Below, piece by piece: positions 46,773 through 56,490 of a DNA stretch of 64,000 bases. The first letter of the stretch is position 1; each line of letters opens with the position of its first letter. Source of the stretch: an uncultured Pelagibacteraceae bacterium (GTDB taxonomy: Bacteria; Pseudomonadota; Alphaproteobacteria; Pelagibacterales; Pelagibacteraceae). Location: positions 1 to 64,000 of the forward strand of contig CACPLR010000002.1 of NCBI GenBank assembly GCA_902634885.1. Reading direction: 5' to 3'. The position numbers were made by a program, and so were the translations under genes. The notes below the pieces were generated by a model. The model searched no databases. It was not told the DNA's origin and worked only from the letters and a program-made list of their open reading frames with translations.

Positions 46773-47373
46773 TATCTGTTAAACCTGCTCCTGCTGCAGA
46801 TTGCTTTAGTTCGTCCGTTTCTTCAACGAAAGTATCTTCTGACAATTTATAAAGTTCAGACCATTCTTCTTCACTGAATAAATTATTATTTTCCATAAAC
46901 TTTAGTTCAGTTTTTTCACCTTTCTCGACAATGTCACCACTTAAATAATTCGAGTAAACTGCTTGATTGAAGTTGAATAGAAATTCTTTGTTATCTATTT
47001 TCAAAAATATTCTTTTACCTATAATTTCAGATGTGCGGCTTACAAATGGAATAAATAGTAAAGGAAAACCAAGGTTGTTAATTTGAATATTATTTGCATC
47101 TTTTAAGTGGATTGATTGGTCAAAAAAATTTAATCCCATTGTAATTGGGCAATATAAACTTTTTGAATTATTAATAGTTGAAATAGTAGAAATTTTTTCA
47201 AAGTCTTGATTTCTTAAAACTTTGAAATATTGATTAATATTTTTAAATCCAGGAAGTCCAAACATTTCTAGCAAACGAATATTTTTTCCAACTTCCTCCG
47301 CTACACCCCAAGAAAATCCTATTCCTCGCGTAGCTCTTTTAACTGCTGTTTCTATTTCGCTAAAACTTCTCAT
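46765..47373 (-). CDS. DUF3726-like conserved hypothetical protein
   Basis: 'MRSFSEIETAVKRATRGIGFSWGVAEEVGKNIRLLEMFGLPGF'. Confidence 0.6.
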   Translation of the reverse strand: MRSFSEIETAVKRATRGIGFSWGVAEEVGKNIRLLEMFGLPGFKNINQYFKVLRNQDFEKISTISTINNSKSLYCPITMGLNFFDQSIHLKDANNIQINNLGFPLLFIPFVSRTSEIIGKRIFLKIDNKEFLFNFNQAVYSNYLSGDIVEKGEKTELKFMENNNLFSEEEWSELYKLSEDTFVEETDELKQSAAGAGLTDND

Positions 47374-49034
47374 GAATTTAATGAGTTATATACCCAGTGA
47401 CTATCAAATGATTTCAATTCATTTGGTAATGGCGCACCTTGGAACATACAAATTCTGAGCCATTTATCTGAGCGTGGGTCGAACTTTAGTGCTCCAAAGA
47501 AAGATAATTTTAGTCTTAACATATCAATAGGCATCAAATTTGAACCTATGGTGTTATCTTGAATTTCTGCGTAAGGATATTTTTCAGTAATAAATGCCCT
47601 TCTGACTACATGACGATATTCATTATGATCCATTAAAAATTTGCCAATAGTTAAACTATTTTTCGATATAAATAAGATTTCATATAATTTTTTTATATCC
47701 CTTGCTATAGCAAGCGGTTGTTCTAAATCTGATCCATGATCTTTATATCTATCAGCTAATCTAGGCTCCTCTTTATTTTTAGAAATAAACCAAAAATTTT
47801 GATTATTCTCATTTTTTGAAAAATCAATTTTTAGAATATTTGGGTAATTTTTTTCAATAATACTCCTTAATTCTTCAACAGTTCTGTATATTGGGATATT
47901 AAAACTTAACTCTTCATCAGCACTCATGTTTTTTAATAGTGGATTAACAATATTGTCATAGGGTTCCATCATCATAGATACAATATATTCAATACATTCA
48001 TCATTTAAATTATCCTCAATCCATGTGTAAATTTCATTAAACAAGAAAGGTTTATTTTCTAATGAACCCTTATTTAAAAAATCTATAAATTTTTCTAGGT
48101 CATTTAATAGACTTTTAATTTTATTATTTTGATATTCACTTTCTGTGTGCCAACTAGTTACATTTTTAAGAGATTTAATTAAACAATCTTTAAAAATATT
48201 AAAATCTTTATTTGAAACCTTTTCTATTTGTCTTATTTTTTTTAAAGCAGTTTCTCTTGCAAAGATCCAATTATTCAAAAGTTCTGGGTGATTTACAATA
48301 AATGGAGCCATACCTAACCCCGTTGAATTACCTATGCCTAGATTTCTGCAAATATTTGGGTCTAATTGAACTGCTAAGCCTGGATTTTTATTTTTTGCAA
48401 TATGATTAACTTGATCAAAAGTAAATTGCCTTACTAAATAAACTAGCATCATTTCCAATCTAAATGGACCTAAAATTTCATCACGGTTTTTTATTCTAAA
48501 TCTGTCTGCTAAACCAAATTTTCCTGATCCATAAACTGCAGTGGTTCTATATAAATAACCAACTTTAGATAAATTATTCACATCAGGTTGTTGACCATTT
48601 GACAAACAATCTACAACATAGTTAAAAAGTCTTAATGATTTATTAGCCCTTGAAAGTGTTAATTCTTTGTAAGACAATCTTCCAACTTCCTGTTTTGGAA
48701 CTTCATTAGCTAATCGATCTATATCCTGATCTGTAGGTATACCATCGTACAATGTAAATGCAGCATCCCACTTTGTGGCAATTACCCTATCTGATCTTTC
48801 CTCATCTTTAATTTCATTTGCAAAACAAATTAAGGAGTAAGTTCTATTATTTTTTGAAAAAGAATATACTGCTCTTCCATATCCGTTTTGGTTTAGGTTA
48901 AATAAATCTCTTCTATATTCCCAATCTTTAAATTCATTTAAAAAAGATCGTAAGAATGAAAGTTTTGATTGATGAAATGATCCAAGTTTGGATAATTTCA
49001 TTAACATTTTTGGGTCTCTTAAACTTACTTCCAT
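47370..49034 (-). CDS. Large conserved hypothetical protein
   Basis: 554-aa ORF, ATG/stop overlaps with both neighbours; no family recognised. Confidence 0.7.
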   Translation of the reverse strand: MEVSLRDPKMLMKLSKLGSFHQSKLSFLRSFLNEFKDWEYRRDLFNLNQNGYGRAVYSFSKNNRTYSLICFANEIKDEERSDRVIATKWDAAFTLYDGIPTDQDIDRLANEVPKQEVGRLSYKELTLSRANKSLRLFNYVVDCLSNGQQPDVNNLSKVGYLYRTTAVYGSGKFGLADRFRIKNRDEILGPFRLEMMLVYLVRQFTFDQVNHIAKNKNPGLAVQLDPNICRNLGIGNSTGLGMAPFIVNHPELLNNWIFARETALKKIRQIEKVSNKDFNIFKDCLIKSLKNVTSWHTESEYQNNKIKSLLNDLEKFIDFLNKGSLENKPFLFNEIYTWIEDNLNDECIEYIVSMMMEPYDNIVNPLLKNMSADEELSFNIPIYRTVEELRSIIEKNYPNILKIDFSKNENNQNFWFISKNKEEPRLADRYKDHGSDLEQPLAIARDIKKLYEILFISKNSLTIGKFLMDHNEYRHVVRRAFITEKYPYAEIQDNTIGSNLMPIDMLRLKLSFFGALKFDPRSDKWLRICMFQGAPLPNELKSFDSHWVYNSLNS

Positions 49035-50002
49035 TAATTAATATTTTTATAAAAATTGAACCAATTATTTCCTAATATATTTTTAATTTCTTCGTCATTA
49101 AATCCAATTTTATTTAAACCTTTTTCAATATTATTAAAACCTCTAGCATCTATAAACCAATCTGGTTGATCTGGGAAACCAGGTTTATCTTTGCTCCCTT
49201 CTCCAAAATTTTTTGCCTTAGCCCAAGTTCCATTTCTCATCCATTCGACTATGCTGTCTGGCTGATTTAGACATAAATCAGATCCTATGCCTACATTCTT
49301 TGATCCCATTATATCAACTGTTCTAGCCACCATCTCACAAAAGCTATCGAGTTTACAATTAGTACTATCTTTTAAATGATGCGCATACAAAGATAGTCCA
49401 AGAATACCCCCGCTTTCTGCTAGTTTCTTCAAAACTGTATTAGATTTATTTCTTTTTGCTTCATGCCAAAAAGAAGGGTTAGCATGTGTTATCGCTATTG
49501 GTTTTTCACTTAAATCAATTGCATCAAGTGTACTTTGCTCAGCAGAATGTGACATATCAATAACTATTCCTACTCTATTCATTTCTTTGATTACTTCCCT
49601 TCCAAAGTTTGTAACCCCACTATCATTTTTTTCGTAACAACCAGTGGCCAGCAATGATTGGTTATTGTATGTAAGTTGCATAAATCTACATCCCAATTGA
49701 TGAACTTTTTCAACTAAATTAATGTCATCTTCTATTGGTGAGCAATTTTGAAAACCAAAAAATACTGCTGTTTTATTTTCTTTTTGAGCTTTAGTTATAT
49801 CTTCATATGACTTTCCTAAAAATATTAAGTCATTATTTTTATTAAATAACTCATCCCATTCTTTAACTCGATTTAAAAATTCGTCGTAGTCTTCATGGTA
49901 AACTACTGTAACGTGAATAGCATCTAATCCTGCCTCTCTATTAATTTCAAATATTTCTCTAGACCAATTGCAGTATTGTAAATTGTCAATTCGATAATTC
50001 AT
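49034..50002 (-). CDS. Membrane dipeptidase family (peptidase M19)
   Basis: 'VHQLGCRFMQLTYNNQSLLATGC', 'GIVIDMSHSAEQSTLDAIDLSEKPIAITHANP', 'VGIGSDLC'. Confidence 0.9.
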   Translation of the reverse strand: MNYRIDNLQYCNWSREIFEINREAGLDAIHVTVVYHEDYDEFLNRVKEWDELFNKNNDLIFLGKSYEDITKAQKENKTAVFFGFQNCSPIEDDINLVEKVHQLGCRFMQLTYNNQSLLATGCYEKNDSGVTNFGREVIKEMNRVGIVIDMSHSAEQSTLDAIDLSEKPIAITHANPSFWHEAKRNKSNTVLKKLAESGGILGLSLYAHHLKDSTNCKLDSFCEMVARTVDIMGSKNVGIGSDLCLNQPDSIVEWMRNGTWAKAKNFGEGSKDKPGFPDQPDWFIDARGFNNIEKGLNKIGFNDEEIKNILGNNWFNFYKNIN

Positions 50003-50130
50003 ATGAGTTGATTAAACTTATTACAGTATTTAAACGCTTGTTGATATGTAAATTGAAGACACACATAAATCTATTGAAATTTTGGGGTATTTTGTAATAA
50101 ATGTAAAAAGTTAAGCAATATAATCTTAAA

Positions 50131-50625
50131 ATGAAAAACAGAAAAAATAACCAGAAAGTTGCTATTGTTATGGGTAGTCAATCAGACTATTCGACAATGA
50201 AATTTTGTGAAAAAGTTCTAACAGTTTTAAAAATAAAATTTAAAACCAAAATTGTATCTGCTCATAGAACACCCGATAGAATGTATCAATTTGCAAGAAT
50301 GGCAGAAAAAAATGGAATTTCTGTAATTGTTGCAGGAGCTGGTGGATCTGCTCATTTACCTGGAATGATAGCTGCGTTAACAAGCATACCAGTAATTGGA
50401 GTACCAATAGAAAGTAAAAAACTTAAAGGTTTGGATAGTTTGTTGTCAATTGCTCAAATGCCAAAAGGTATACCAGTAGGAACTGTAGCAATTGGTAAAG
50501 ATGGTGCTATTAATGCTGGTCTATTTGCGGCTTCAATTCTTGCTAGCTCAAATATTCAAATAAAAAAAAATCTTAATAATTGGCGCACAAAACAATCAAA
50601 GTCTGTAATGAAAAAACCTAAATAA
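50131..50625 (+). CDS. purE: N5-carboxyaminoimidazole ribonucleotide mutase
   Basis: 'VAIVMGSQSDYSTMKFCEKVL...SAHRTPDRMYQFA...VIVAGAGGSAHLPGMIAALTSIPVIGVPIES'. Confidence 0.97.
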   Translation: MKNRKNNQKVAIVMGSQSDYSTMKFCEKVLTVLKIKFKTKIVSAHRTPDRMYQFARMAEKNGISVIVAGAGGSAHLPGMIAALTSIPVIGVPIESKKLKGLDSLLSIAQMPKGIPVGTVAIGKDGAINAGLFAASILASSNIQIKKNLNNWRTKQSKSVMKKPK

Positions 50626-51675
50626 ATGTCAGATATCACTTTAGGTATAATAGGTGGGGGTCAATTAGGATCCTTATTATCTGTAGCTGCAAATAAATTA
50701 AATATTGATACTGTAATCTTTAGTGATGATAAAAATTCTCCGGCAAAAAATTTTACAAAACATTTTATTTCTGGAAATTATGATGATGAAAAATTAATTA
50801 AAGAGTTTTTAAGTAAAGTAAATGTAATTACTTATGAGTTTGAAAATATTCCTTACAAAATATTAAAGAAATTAAATGAAATTAAACCAGTATTACCAAA
50901 ACCAGAAGTAAATAAATTAATTCAAAATAGATACACTGAAAAAGATTTTCTTAACAAAAATAACATTAGAACTACAAGATATTCCCTTATAAAAGACGAA
51001 GATGATATTAAAATAAATGACGGGTTAATTCCTGGTTTATTAAAAACTTGCACTTTAGGTTATGATGGAAAAGGACAATTCAAAATTGATAAAAAAGAAA
51101 ATATTAGTTCTGAAATTGATTTTACTAATGAATATATTCTAGAAAAATTTATTAAACTAAAAAAAGAGATTTCTGTAATTATCACACGATTTGGTCATCA
51201 AAGATATGAAATTTATGAACCAATTGAAAATTTACATGAAGATCAAATTTTAAAACATTCAAAAATTCCTGCTCAAATATCAGAGAAAATTAAAAATCAG
51301 GCAACCGATTGGGCGACTATAATTGCTGAAGAGCTCGATTATGTTGGAACGTTATGTGTTGAATATTTTATTGATAATAAAGACAATTTATATGCAAATG
51401 AAATAGCTCCAAGAGTTCATAACTCAGGTCATTTAACAATAAATTCTCATAATGTAAGTCAATTTGAAAATCATATTAGAGCTGTATGTGGACTAGAAAA
51501 AATAGAAACAAAAAAAATATACAATGCTAGAATGCTTAATCTAATTGGAAATGATATTAAGGATTTTAGGGTGAAAAGTTTCAAAGATAATGAATTTTTT
51601 TTTGATTACCAAAAAACTGAAATAAAAGAAAAAAGAAAGATGGGTCATTTCACAATTATTGAAAAAGAAAATTAA
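50626..51675 (+). CDS. purK: N5-carboxyaminoimidazole ribonucleotide synthase
   Basis: 'LGIIGGGQLGSLLSVAANKL', ATP-grasp domain, 'NEIAPRVHNSGHLTINS'. Confidence 0.96.
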   Translation: MSDITLGIIGGGQLGSLLSVAANKLNIDTVIFSDDKNSPAKNFTKHFISGNYDDEKLIKEFLSKVNVITYEFENIPYKILKKLNEIKPVLPKPEVNKLIQNRYTEKDFLNKNNIRTTRYSLIKDEDDIKINDGLIPGLLKTCTLGYDGKGQFKIDKKENISSEIDFTNEYILEKFIKLKKEISVIITRFGHQRYEIYEPIENLHEDQILKHSKIPAQISEKIKNQATDWATIIAEELDYVGTLCVEYFIDNKDNLYANEIAPRVHNSGHLTINSHNVSQFENHIRAVCGLEKIETKKIYNARMLNLIGNDIKDFRVKSFKDNEFFFDYQKTEIKEKRKMGHFTIIEKEN

Positions 51676-52292
51676 ATTTTTTGGATTAAAGATAAACTGT
51701 TATTAGCAGGTTTATTGACATCTTTTGAAACTTCGTAAAAATTTAAAGTTGGTTTTTTACATTCATTTAAGATGTTTGAACCGGAAAGTTCCAAATTTAA
51801 ATATCTGTTCACATCATTCTCGTTTAAAATAACAGGTTGTCTATGATGAATTTCACTAATATTGCTTGATGCTTGTTCTGTTATTAAACAGAATTGTTTA
51901 TTTTCAAATATAGCTGCAAAATATATAAGTTTTTTGTCTACTCTTTGAAAATAAAAAGGAGTTTTAATTTTATCTTCCCTTTTCCATTCATAAAATCCAT
52001 CCGCAATAGCAATACATCTTGAGACTTTTATTAATTTTTTAAAAGAGATTTTTTCATCAATTGTTTCAAGTCTTGCATTAGTTAATGGTTTAAAATCCTT
52101 CTTTTTAGACCAAGAAGGGATTATTCCCCATGTTAAATTCTCAAGTGTATTTCCATTAATATATTTTTTTATAACTGGAAGTTTTTGATAAGGATGAGCA
52201 TTATAATTTTCATTATCCTCAACTTGAATTGCAGATTTAACTATTTTCTTTGTTTTTGAAACAGGGTTAGTAATAACATATCTCCCACACAT
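51672..52292 (-). CDS. SRAP/HMCES family protein (YedK-like)
   Basis: N-terminal 'MCGRYVIT', 'NAHPYQKLPVIK', 'LTWGIIPSW', 'NARLETI', 'CIAIADGFYEWK'. Confidence 0.93.
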   Translation of the reverse strand: MCGRYVITNPVSKTKKIVKSAIQVEDNENYNAHPYQKLPVIKKYINGNTLENLTWGIIPSWSKKKDFKPLTNARLETIDEKISFKKLIKVSRCIAIADGFYEWKREDKIKTPFYFQRVDKKLIYFAAIFENKQFCLITEQASSNISEIHHRQPVILNENDVNRYLNLELSGSNILNECKKPTLNFYEVSKDVNKPANNSLSLIQKI

Positions 52293-52314
52293 AATAATTT
52301 GTTCTTGGCTTAAT

Positions 52315-52800
52315 TTGTATTTAGATTATATGTTCATCGAAATAATGAAATCAATAGAAAATAACTTTGATGATCCAAAAGTAAATGAGCTTCTTAATAA
52401 GCATTTTATTGAATTAAGATCAGTATCTCCAGAAGGAAGTTCTCATGTATTAGACATTCCAGGTCTTAAAGATCCAACTATTAGATTTTGGAGTTTGTGG
52501 GAAGAGGAGGAGTTAATTGGATGTGGTGCATTAAAAACATTGGAACCTAATCATGGAGAATTTAAATCAATTAGAGTAGCTGACAAGTTTAGAAAGCAAA
52601 AAATAGGACAAAAAATTGTATCACACTTAATTGACCGTTCTAAACAGCTTGGATTTAAAAAATTAAGTGTAGAGACTGGGTCTGGAGAATTTTTTGCACC
52701 TGCGAGAAAATTATTTACGAGTTTTGGATTTGAAACTTGTAAACCCTTTGCTCATTACAAAGAAGATATAAATTCCTGTTACTATTCTTTAAATTTATAA
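52315..52800 (+). CDS. GNAT family N-acetyltransferase
   Basis: 'LIGCGALKTLEPNHGEFKSIRVADKFRKQKIGQKIVSHLIDRSKQLGFKKLSVETGSGEFFAPARKLFTSFGFE'. Confidence 0.9.
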   Translation: MYLDYMFIEIMKSIENNFDDPKVNELLNKHFIELRSVSPEGSSHVLDIPGLKDPTIRFWSLWEEEELIGCGALKTLEPNHGEFKSIRVADKFRKQKIGQKIVSHLIDRSKQLGFKKLSVETGSGEFFAPARKLFTSFGFETCKPFAHYKEDINSCYYSLNL

Positions 52801-52809
52801 ATAAGTATT

Positions 52810-53250
52810 TTGAAAAAAGATTTAACATTACCGCATGTGCTTTATGTTGCAAAGTTTATATATCTAAAAATTTATGAAATAAAAAATAAAAATAAAGATT
52901 TAAGCAACATAGATGCTTTTGAAATGTTTATAGGTACAAAGGATTTTGATGAAATTAGTTCAGGTAAATTTCATGAAGATTGGTTTAATAGTTTAATTGA
53001 TAATAACTACACTGATAAATCTACAGGTAAAAAAATTAATAGCGAGACAATGAAATTGCTTGAAATCCAAAAAAAATCAATGATTAGAGAATTACTTAAA
53101 ATTCCTAAACTTTATTATGCTAAAAGTCATTTTCCTTTAGAACTTTCGCAGCGAGCTTTTAATCATCTTTGGCGTGTGTGTGAAAGTTACGAACTTTGGT
53201 GCAAAGAAACCAAACAAGATGATTTGATTTTATTAAATCTTTCCTCTTAA
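52810..53250 (+). CDS. Hypothetical protein
   Basis: 146-aa ORF starting TTG; no family recognised. Confidence 0.5.
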   Translation: MKKDLTLPHVLYVAKFIYLKIYEIKNKNKDLSNIDAFEMFIGTKDFDEISSGKFHEDWFNSLIDNNYTDKSTGKKINSETMKLLEIQKKSMIRELLKIPKLYYAKSHFPLELSQRAFNHLWRVCESYELWCKETKQDDLILLNLSS

Positions 53251-53289
53251 TTAATTTTTTTTTTCTTATAAATCAGTTAAAATATATCT

Positions 53290-54906
53290 ATGAGATCCAA
53301 GTTCTACGCATTTGTTGACAAAACACTTTTTGATCTAGGTAGACAATTTAAATGGAGTTATTTGCCTCCATTGATGATTTATATTGCTGCTGGAATATCA
53401 GGTTTAACAGGAATAGTTGGTACTTTTTTTGTTAAAGATTATTTAAATCTTTCTGCTGCTTTTTTAGCTGGTCTTGGTTTTTGGGTAGGTATCCCTTGGG
53501 CTCTTAAAATGCCACTTGGTCATTTAGTTGATTTAATTTGGAATAAGAAAAACTATATGGTTTTTGTTGGTGCTTCTCTTATCTCTCTTAGCTTATTAAT
53601 TATGTACGGATTAATTATACACACTGAGTGGATGTCAACAATTTTAACTGTCGAGACTTGGTTTGTAATCAGCGTTTTATTGTCTCCAATTGGATACGTA
53701 GTTCAAGACGTAGTTGCAGATGCAATGACTGTTGAAGCTGTTCCACTGGTTGATGATAATGGGGAAAATTTTAGCAGGAATGAAATAAAATTAATGCATA
53801 CAACTATGCAAACTCTAGGTAGATTTGCAATAATAGGTGGTACAGTTTTAGTGGCTTTAGCTAATGTAATTCTCTTTAAAGGTGTTGACGACTTAGAACA
53901 AACAGAAAAAATTTCTTTGTATGGCTCAATATATATTTATGCTCTTATTATACCAATCGTATCAGTAATGGGTATATTTTTGGCTTCATTTCTTAAAAGT
54001 CAAAAAAGAAAGAAATTAATTCAAAAAGGATTTTCAGGTTTAGAGTCAGAGATGTCAAAAGAAAAAACAGAAATAAATTGGTGGATATTAGGTGGAAGTT
54101 TAGTATTTGTTATTTTTACTCTAAGTGTTGGTTCATTTAGACTGCCATTTGCTCAAGAGATAGTCTTCTTAGGTTCTATGATAATCATTTTATTCTTAAT
54201 GAATAAATTAATAAAAGAACTTCCAAAAGATTTAAGATTAACTGTGGTTGGAACAGCTATAATAATATTTATATTTCGTGCTATGCCTGGTCCCGGACCT
54301 GGATTATCATGGTTTGAGATAGATGTACTTGAATTTAATGAACAGTTTTTTTCAGTTTTATCACTAATAGCATCTGTTCTTACTTTGGTTGGTATAATTG
54401 TATTAAGGCCATTTATGGCAAATAATTCTATAGCCAAAATAATAATAATTTTATCAATTGCTGGTGCAGTATTATTTTTACCAAGTGTTGGAATGTATTA
54501 CGGTTTTCATAACTGGACATCATCAATAACTAATGGTGTTGTTGATGCAAAATTTATAGCAATATTTAATACTGCGCTCGAATCGCCTTTGGGACAAGTT
54601 TCAATGATACCATTGCTAGCATGGATCGCCAAAAATGCGCCTGCTCATTTAAAAGCAACTTTCTTTGCAGTGTTTGCATCTTTTACAAACTTAGCACTAT
54701 CTGCAAGTTCATTAGGAACAAAATATTTAAATGAAATATTCACGATCACCCGTGAAGTTAAAGATAAAGTTTCAAATGCTATTTTAACAATGGCAGATTA
54801 TTCAGAACTAGGTTTATTGCTAATTACAGTGACACTCTTAACTTTACTAATTCCAATAATATTTGTTAATATTATACAAAAAACAAAATTTAAAACAAAC
54901 GAATGA
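53290..54906 (+). CDS. BT1-type folate/biopterin transporter family (MFS-like)
   Basis: ~12 TM; 'SPIGYVVQDVVADAMTVEAVP', 'PLGHLVDLIW'. Confidence 0.7.
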   Translation: MRSKFYAFVDKTLFDLGRQFKWSYLPPLMIYIAAGISGLTGIVGTFFVKDYLNLSAAFLAGLGFWVGIPWALKMPLGHLVDLIWNKKNYMVFVGASLISLSLLIMYGLIIHTEWMSTILTVETWFVISVLLSPIGYVVQDVVADAMTVEAVPLVDDNGENFSRNEIKLMHTTMQTLGRFAIIGGTVLVALANVILFKGVDDLEQTEKISLYGSIYIYALIIPIVSVMGIFLASFLKSQKRKKLIQKGFSGLESEMSKEKTEINWWILGGSLVFVIFTLSVGSFRLPFAQEIVFLGSMIIILFLMNKLIKELPKDLRLTVVGTAIIIFIFRAMPGPGPGLSWFEIDVLEFNEQFFSVLSLIASVLTLVGIIVLRPFMANNSIAKIIIILSIAGAVLFLPSVGMYYGFHNWTSSITNGVVDAKFIAIFNTALESPLGQVSMIPLLAWIAKNAPAHLKATFFAVFASFTNLALSASSLGTKYLNEIFTITREVKDKVSNAILTMADYSELGLLLITVTLLTLLIPIIFVNIIQKTKFKTNE

Positions 54907-55898
54907 TATTTAAACAATTTTTTGATAAGTTCTCATCAACTTATACGTATCTCATTAGTTCTGGAAAAGGTAGAGAGGCATTAATTATTGACCCAGTATT
55001 AGAGAATGTTGAAACATATATTAGCTATTTAAAAGAATTAGATCTCAAACTTGTAAAAGTGATAGATACACATATTCATGCGGATCATATTTCTGGCATG
55101 GCTGAATTAAGAGATAAAACAAATTGTGTAACTATAATGGGTGACAAAGCACCAGCTAATGTTGTTGCCATGAAAGTAGCTGACAATGAGAATATCAAGA
55201 TTGAAAATATAAATATTAAAGCACTATTTACACCAGGTCACACGTCCGAAAGCTTTTGTTTTTTGATGAATGATAGGGTTTTTACTGGAGATACTTTATT
55301 AATTAAAGGTACAGGCAGAACAGATTTTCAAAATGGAGATGCAAGAGATGCCTATAATTCTATTTTCAATGTTCTATTAAAACTACCTGAGGACACAAAA
55401 GTATATCCTGCACATGATTATAAAGGAGAAACTGTAAGTACTATTGGTGAAGAAAAAAAACTAAATCCTCGTTTACAAGTCAAATCTGTTGACGAATATG
55501 TGAATATTATGAATAATTTAAATTTACCAAACCCAAAAATGATGGATATTGCAGTTCCTGGAAATCTCAGTTTAGGTATCAGTTTAGAAAAACAGAAATT
55601 AAGTAACGGTTTAGAAAAAAAAGATTTTTTAAAGAAGATAAAAGATCAAAACAGTTTGCTGATAGATTTAAGAGAAAAACAAGAAATCGAAAAAGATGGA
55701 AAAATTGAAGGAGGGCTTGAAATTCCTTTTACCGATATTAACGAATACATAAAAAATAATAAACAAGATCTTTCGAATAAAAATTTATTATTTTATTGTA
55801 GAGTTGGTCATAGATCGGCATTAGCTGTTCAAATTTCGAAAAATTATAATCTTGAAAATAGTCATCATTTAATTGGTGGGATGAAAAACTTAAATTAG
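54903..55898 (+). CDS. MBL-fold persulfide dioxygenase-like + rhodanese domain
   Basis: 'DTHIHADHISG', 'FTPGHTSESFCF', 'VFTGDTLLIKGTGRTDFQNGD', rhodanese 'LLFYCRVGHRSALAVQIS'. Confidence 0.9.
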   Translation: MIFKQFFDKFSSTYTYLISSGKGREALIIDPVLENVETYISYLKELDLKLVKVIDTHIHADHISGMAELRDKTNCVTIMGDKAPANVVAMKVADNENIKIENINIKALFTPGHTSESFCFLMNDRVFTGDTLLIKGTGRTDFQNGDARDAYNSIFNVLLKLPEDTKVYPAHDYKGETVSTIGEEKKLNPRLQVKSVDEYVNIMNNLNLPNPKMMDIAVPGNLSLGISLEKQKLSNGLEKKDFLKKIKDQNSLLIDLREKQEIEKDGKIEGGLEIPFTDINEYIKNNKQDLSNKNLLFYCRVGHRSALAVQISKNYNLENSHHLIGGMKNLN

Positions 55899-55905
55899 TA
55901 AAATT

Positions 55906-56490
55906 TTAAACTGACTTAAAACCAAATTCTAAACAAGCATCAGTCAGTGAATGATGCAAAGACTCTCCAAAACTTCTTAAAGCTAGAACTCTAATAACCT
56001 GAGGATTATCAGATATAAAATCTAATGTTATGGTTATTGCGTGGAAAACTGAATTAGAACAGTCCCCCTTTCCTAATTCATTAATATTTAATGGGGATCC
56101 TTTTTTAATTACCTCTCTTGCAAGATTGCCTTCTACCTCAATTATAGTTCTTGAATGAGAAAGATCAGTAATTGCAAAATCTTTATCAGTAAAATCATTT
56201 TTAAAGATATCAAAAATATTTTTTTTATCTGATATAACTAGCCAATTATCTGGTCCCATCCACAATAGTCTTGTACTAGAGTTATGTTTTACTTTTAATG
56301 GATCAGGTAATCTTAAACCATCTAAGTTCATTTTTGAAACATCAATTGTAGAATTTTTATACTTAACAATTTGATAAATTATCAAATTTTTAACTTCTTT
56401 TAATTTAAGCAAATCATTCTCATTTTTATTTTCATAATCACCAAATGTTCCATGTTTATGAATATTTTGTAATGATGAAATGTATGTCAT
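55906..56490 (-). CDS. soxG: Sarcosine oxidase gamma subunit
   Basis: Position 3' of soxA; 'LLWMGPDNWLVIS...AITDLSHSRTIIEVEGNLAREVIKKGSPLN'. Confidence 0.87.
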   Translation of the reverse strand: MTYISSLQNIHKHGTFGDYENKNENDLLKLKEVKNLIIYQIVKYKNSTIDVSKMNLDGLRLPDPLKVKHNSSTRLLWMGPDNWLVISDKKNIFDIFKNDFTDKDFAITDLSHSRTIIEVEGNLAREVIKKGSPLNINELGKGDCSNSVFHAITITLDFISDNPQVIRVLALRSFGESLHHSLTDACLEFGFKSV

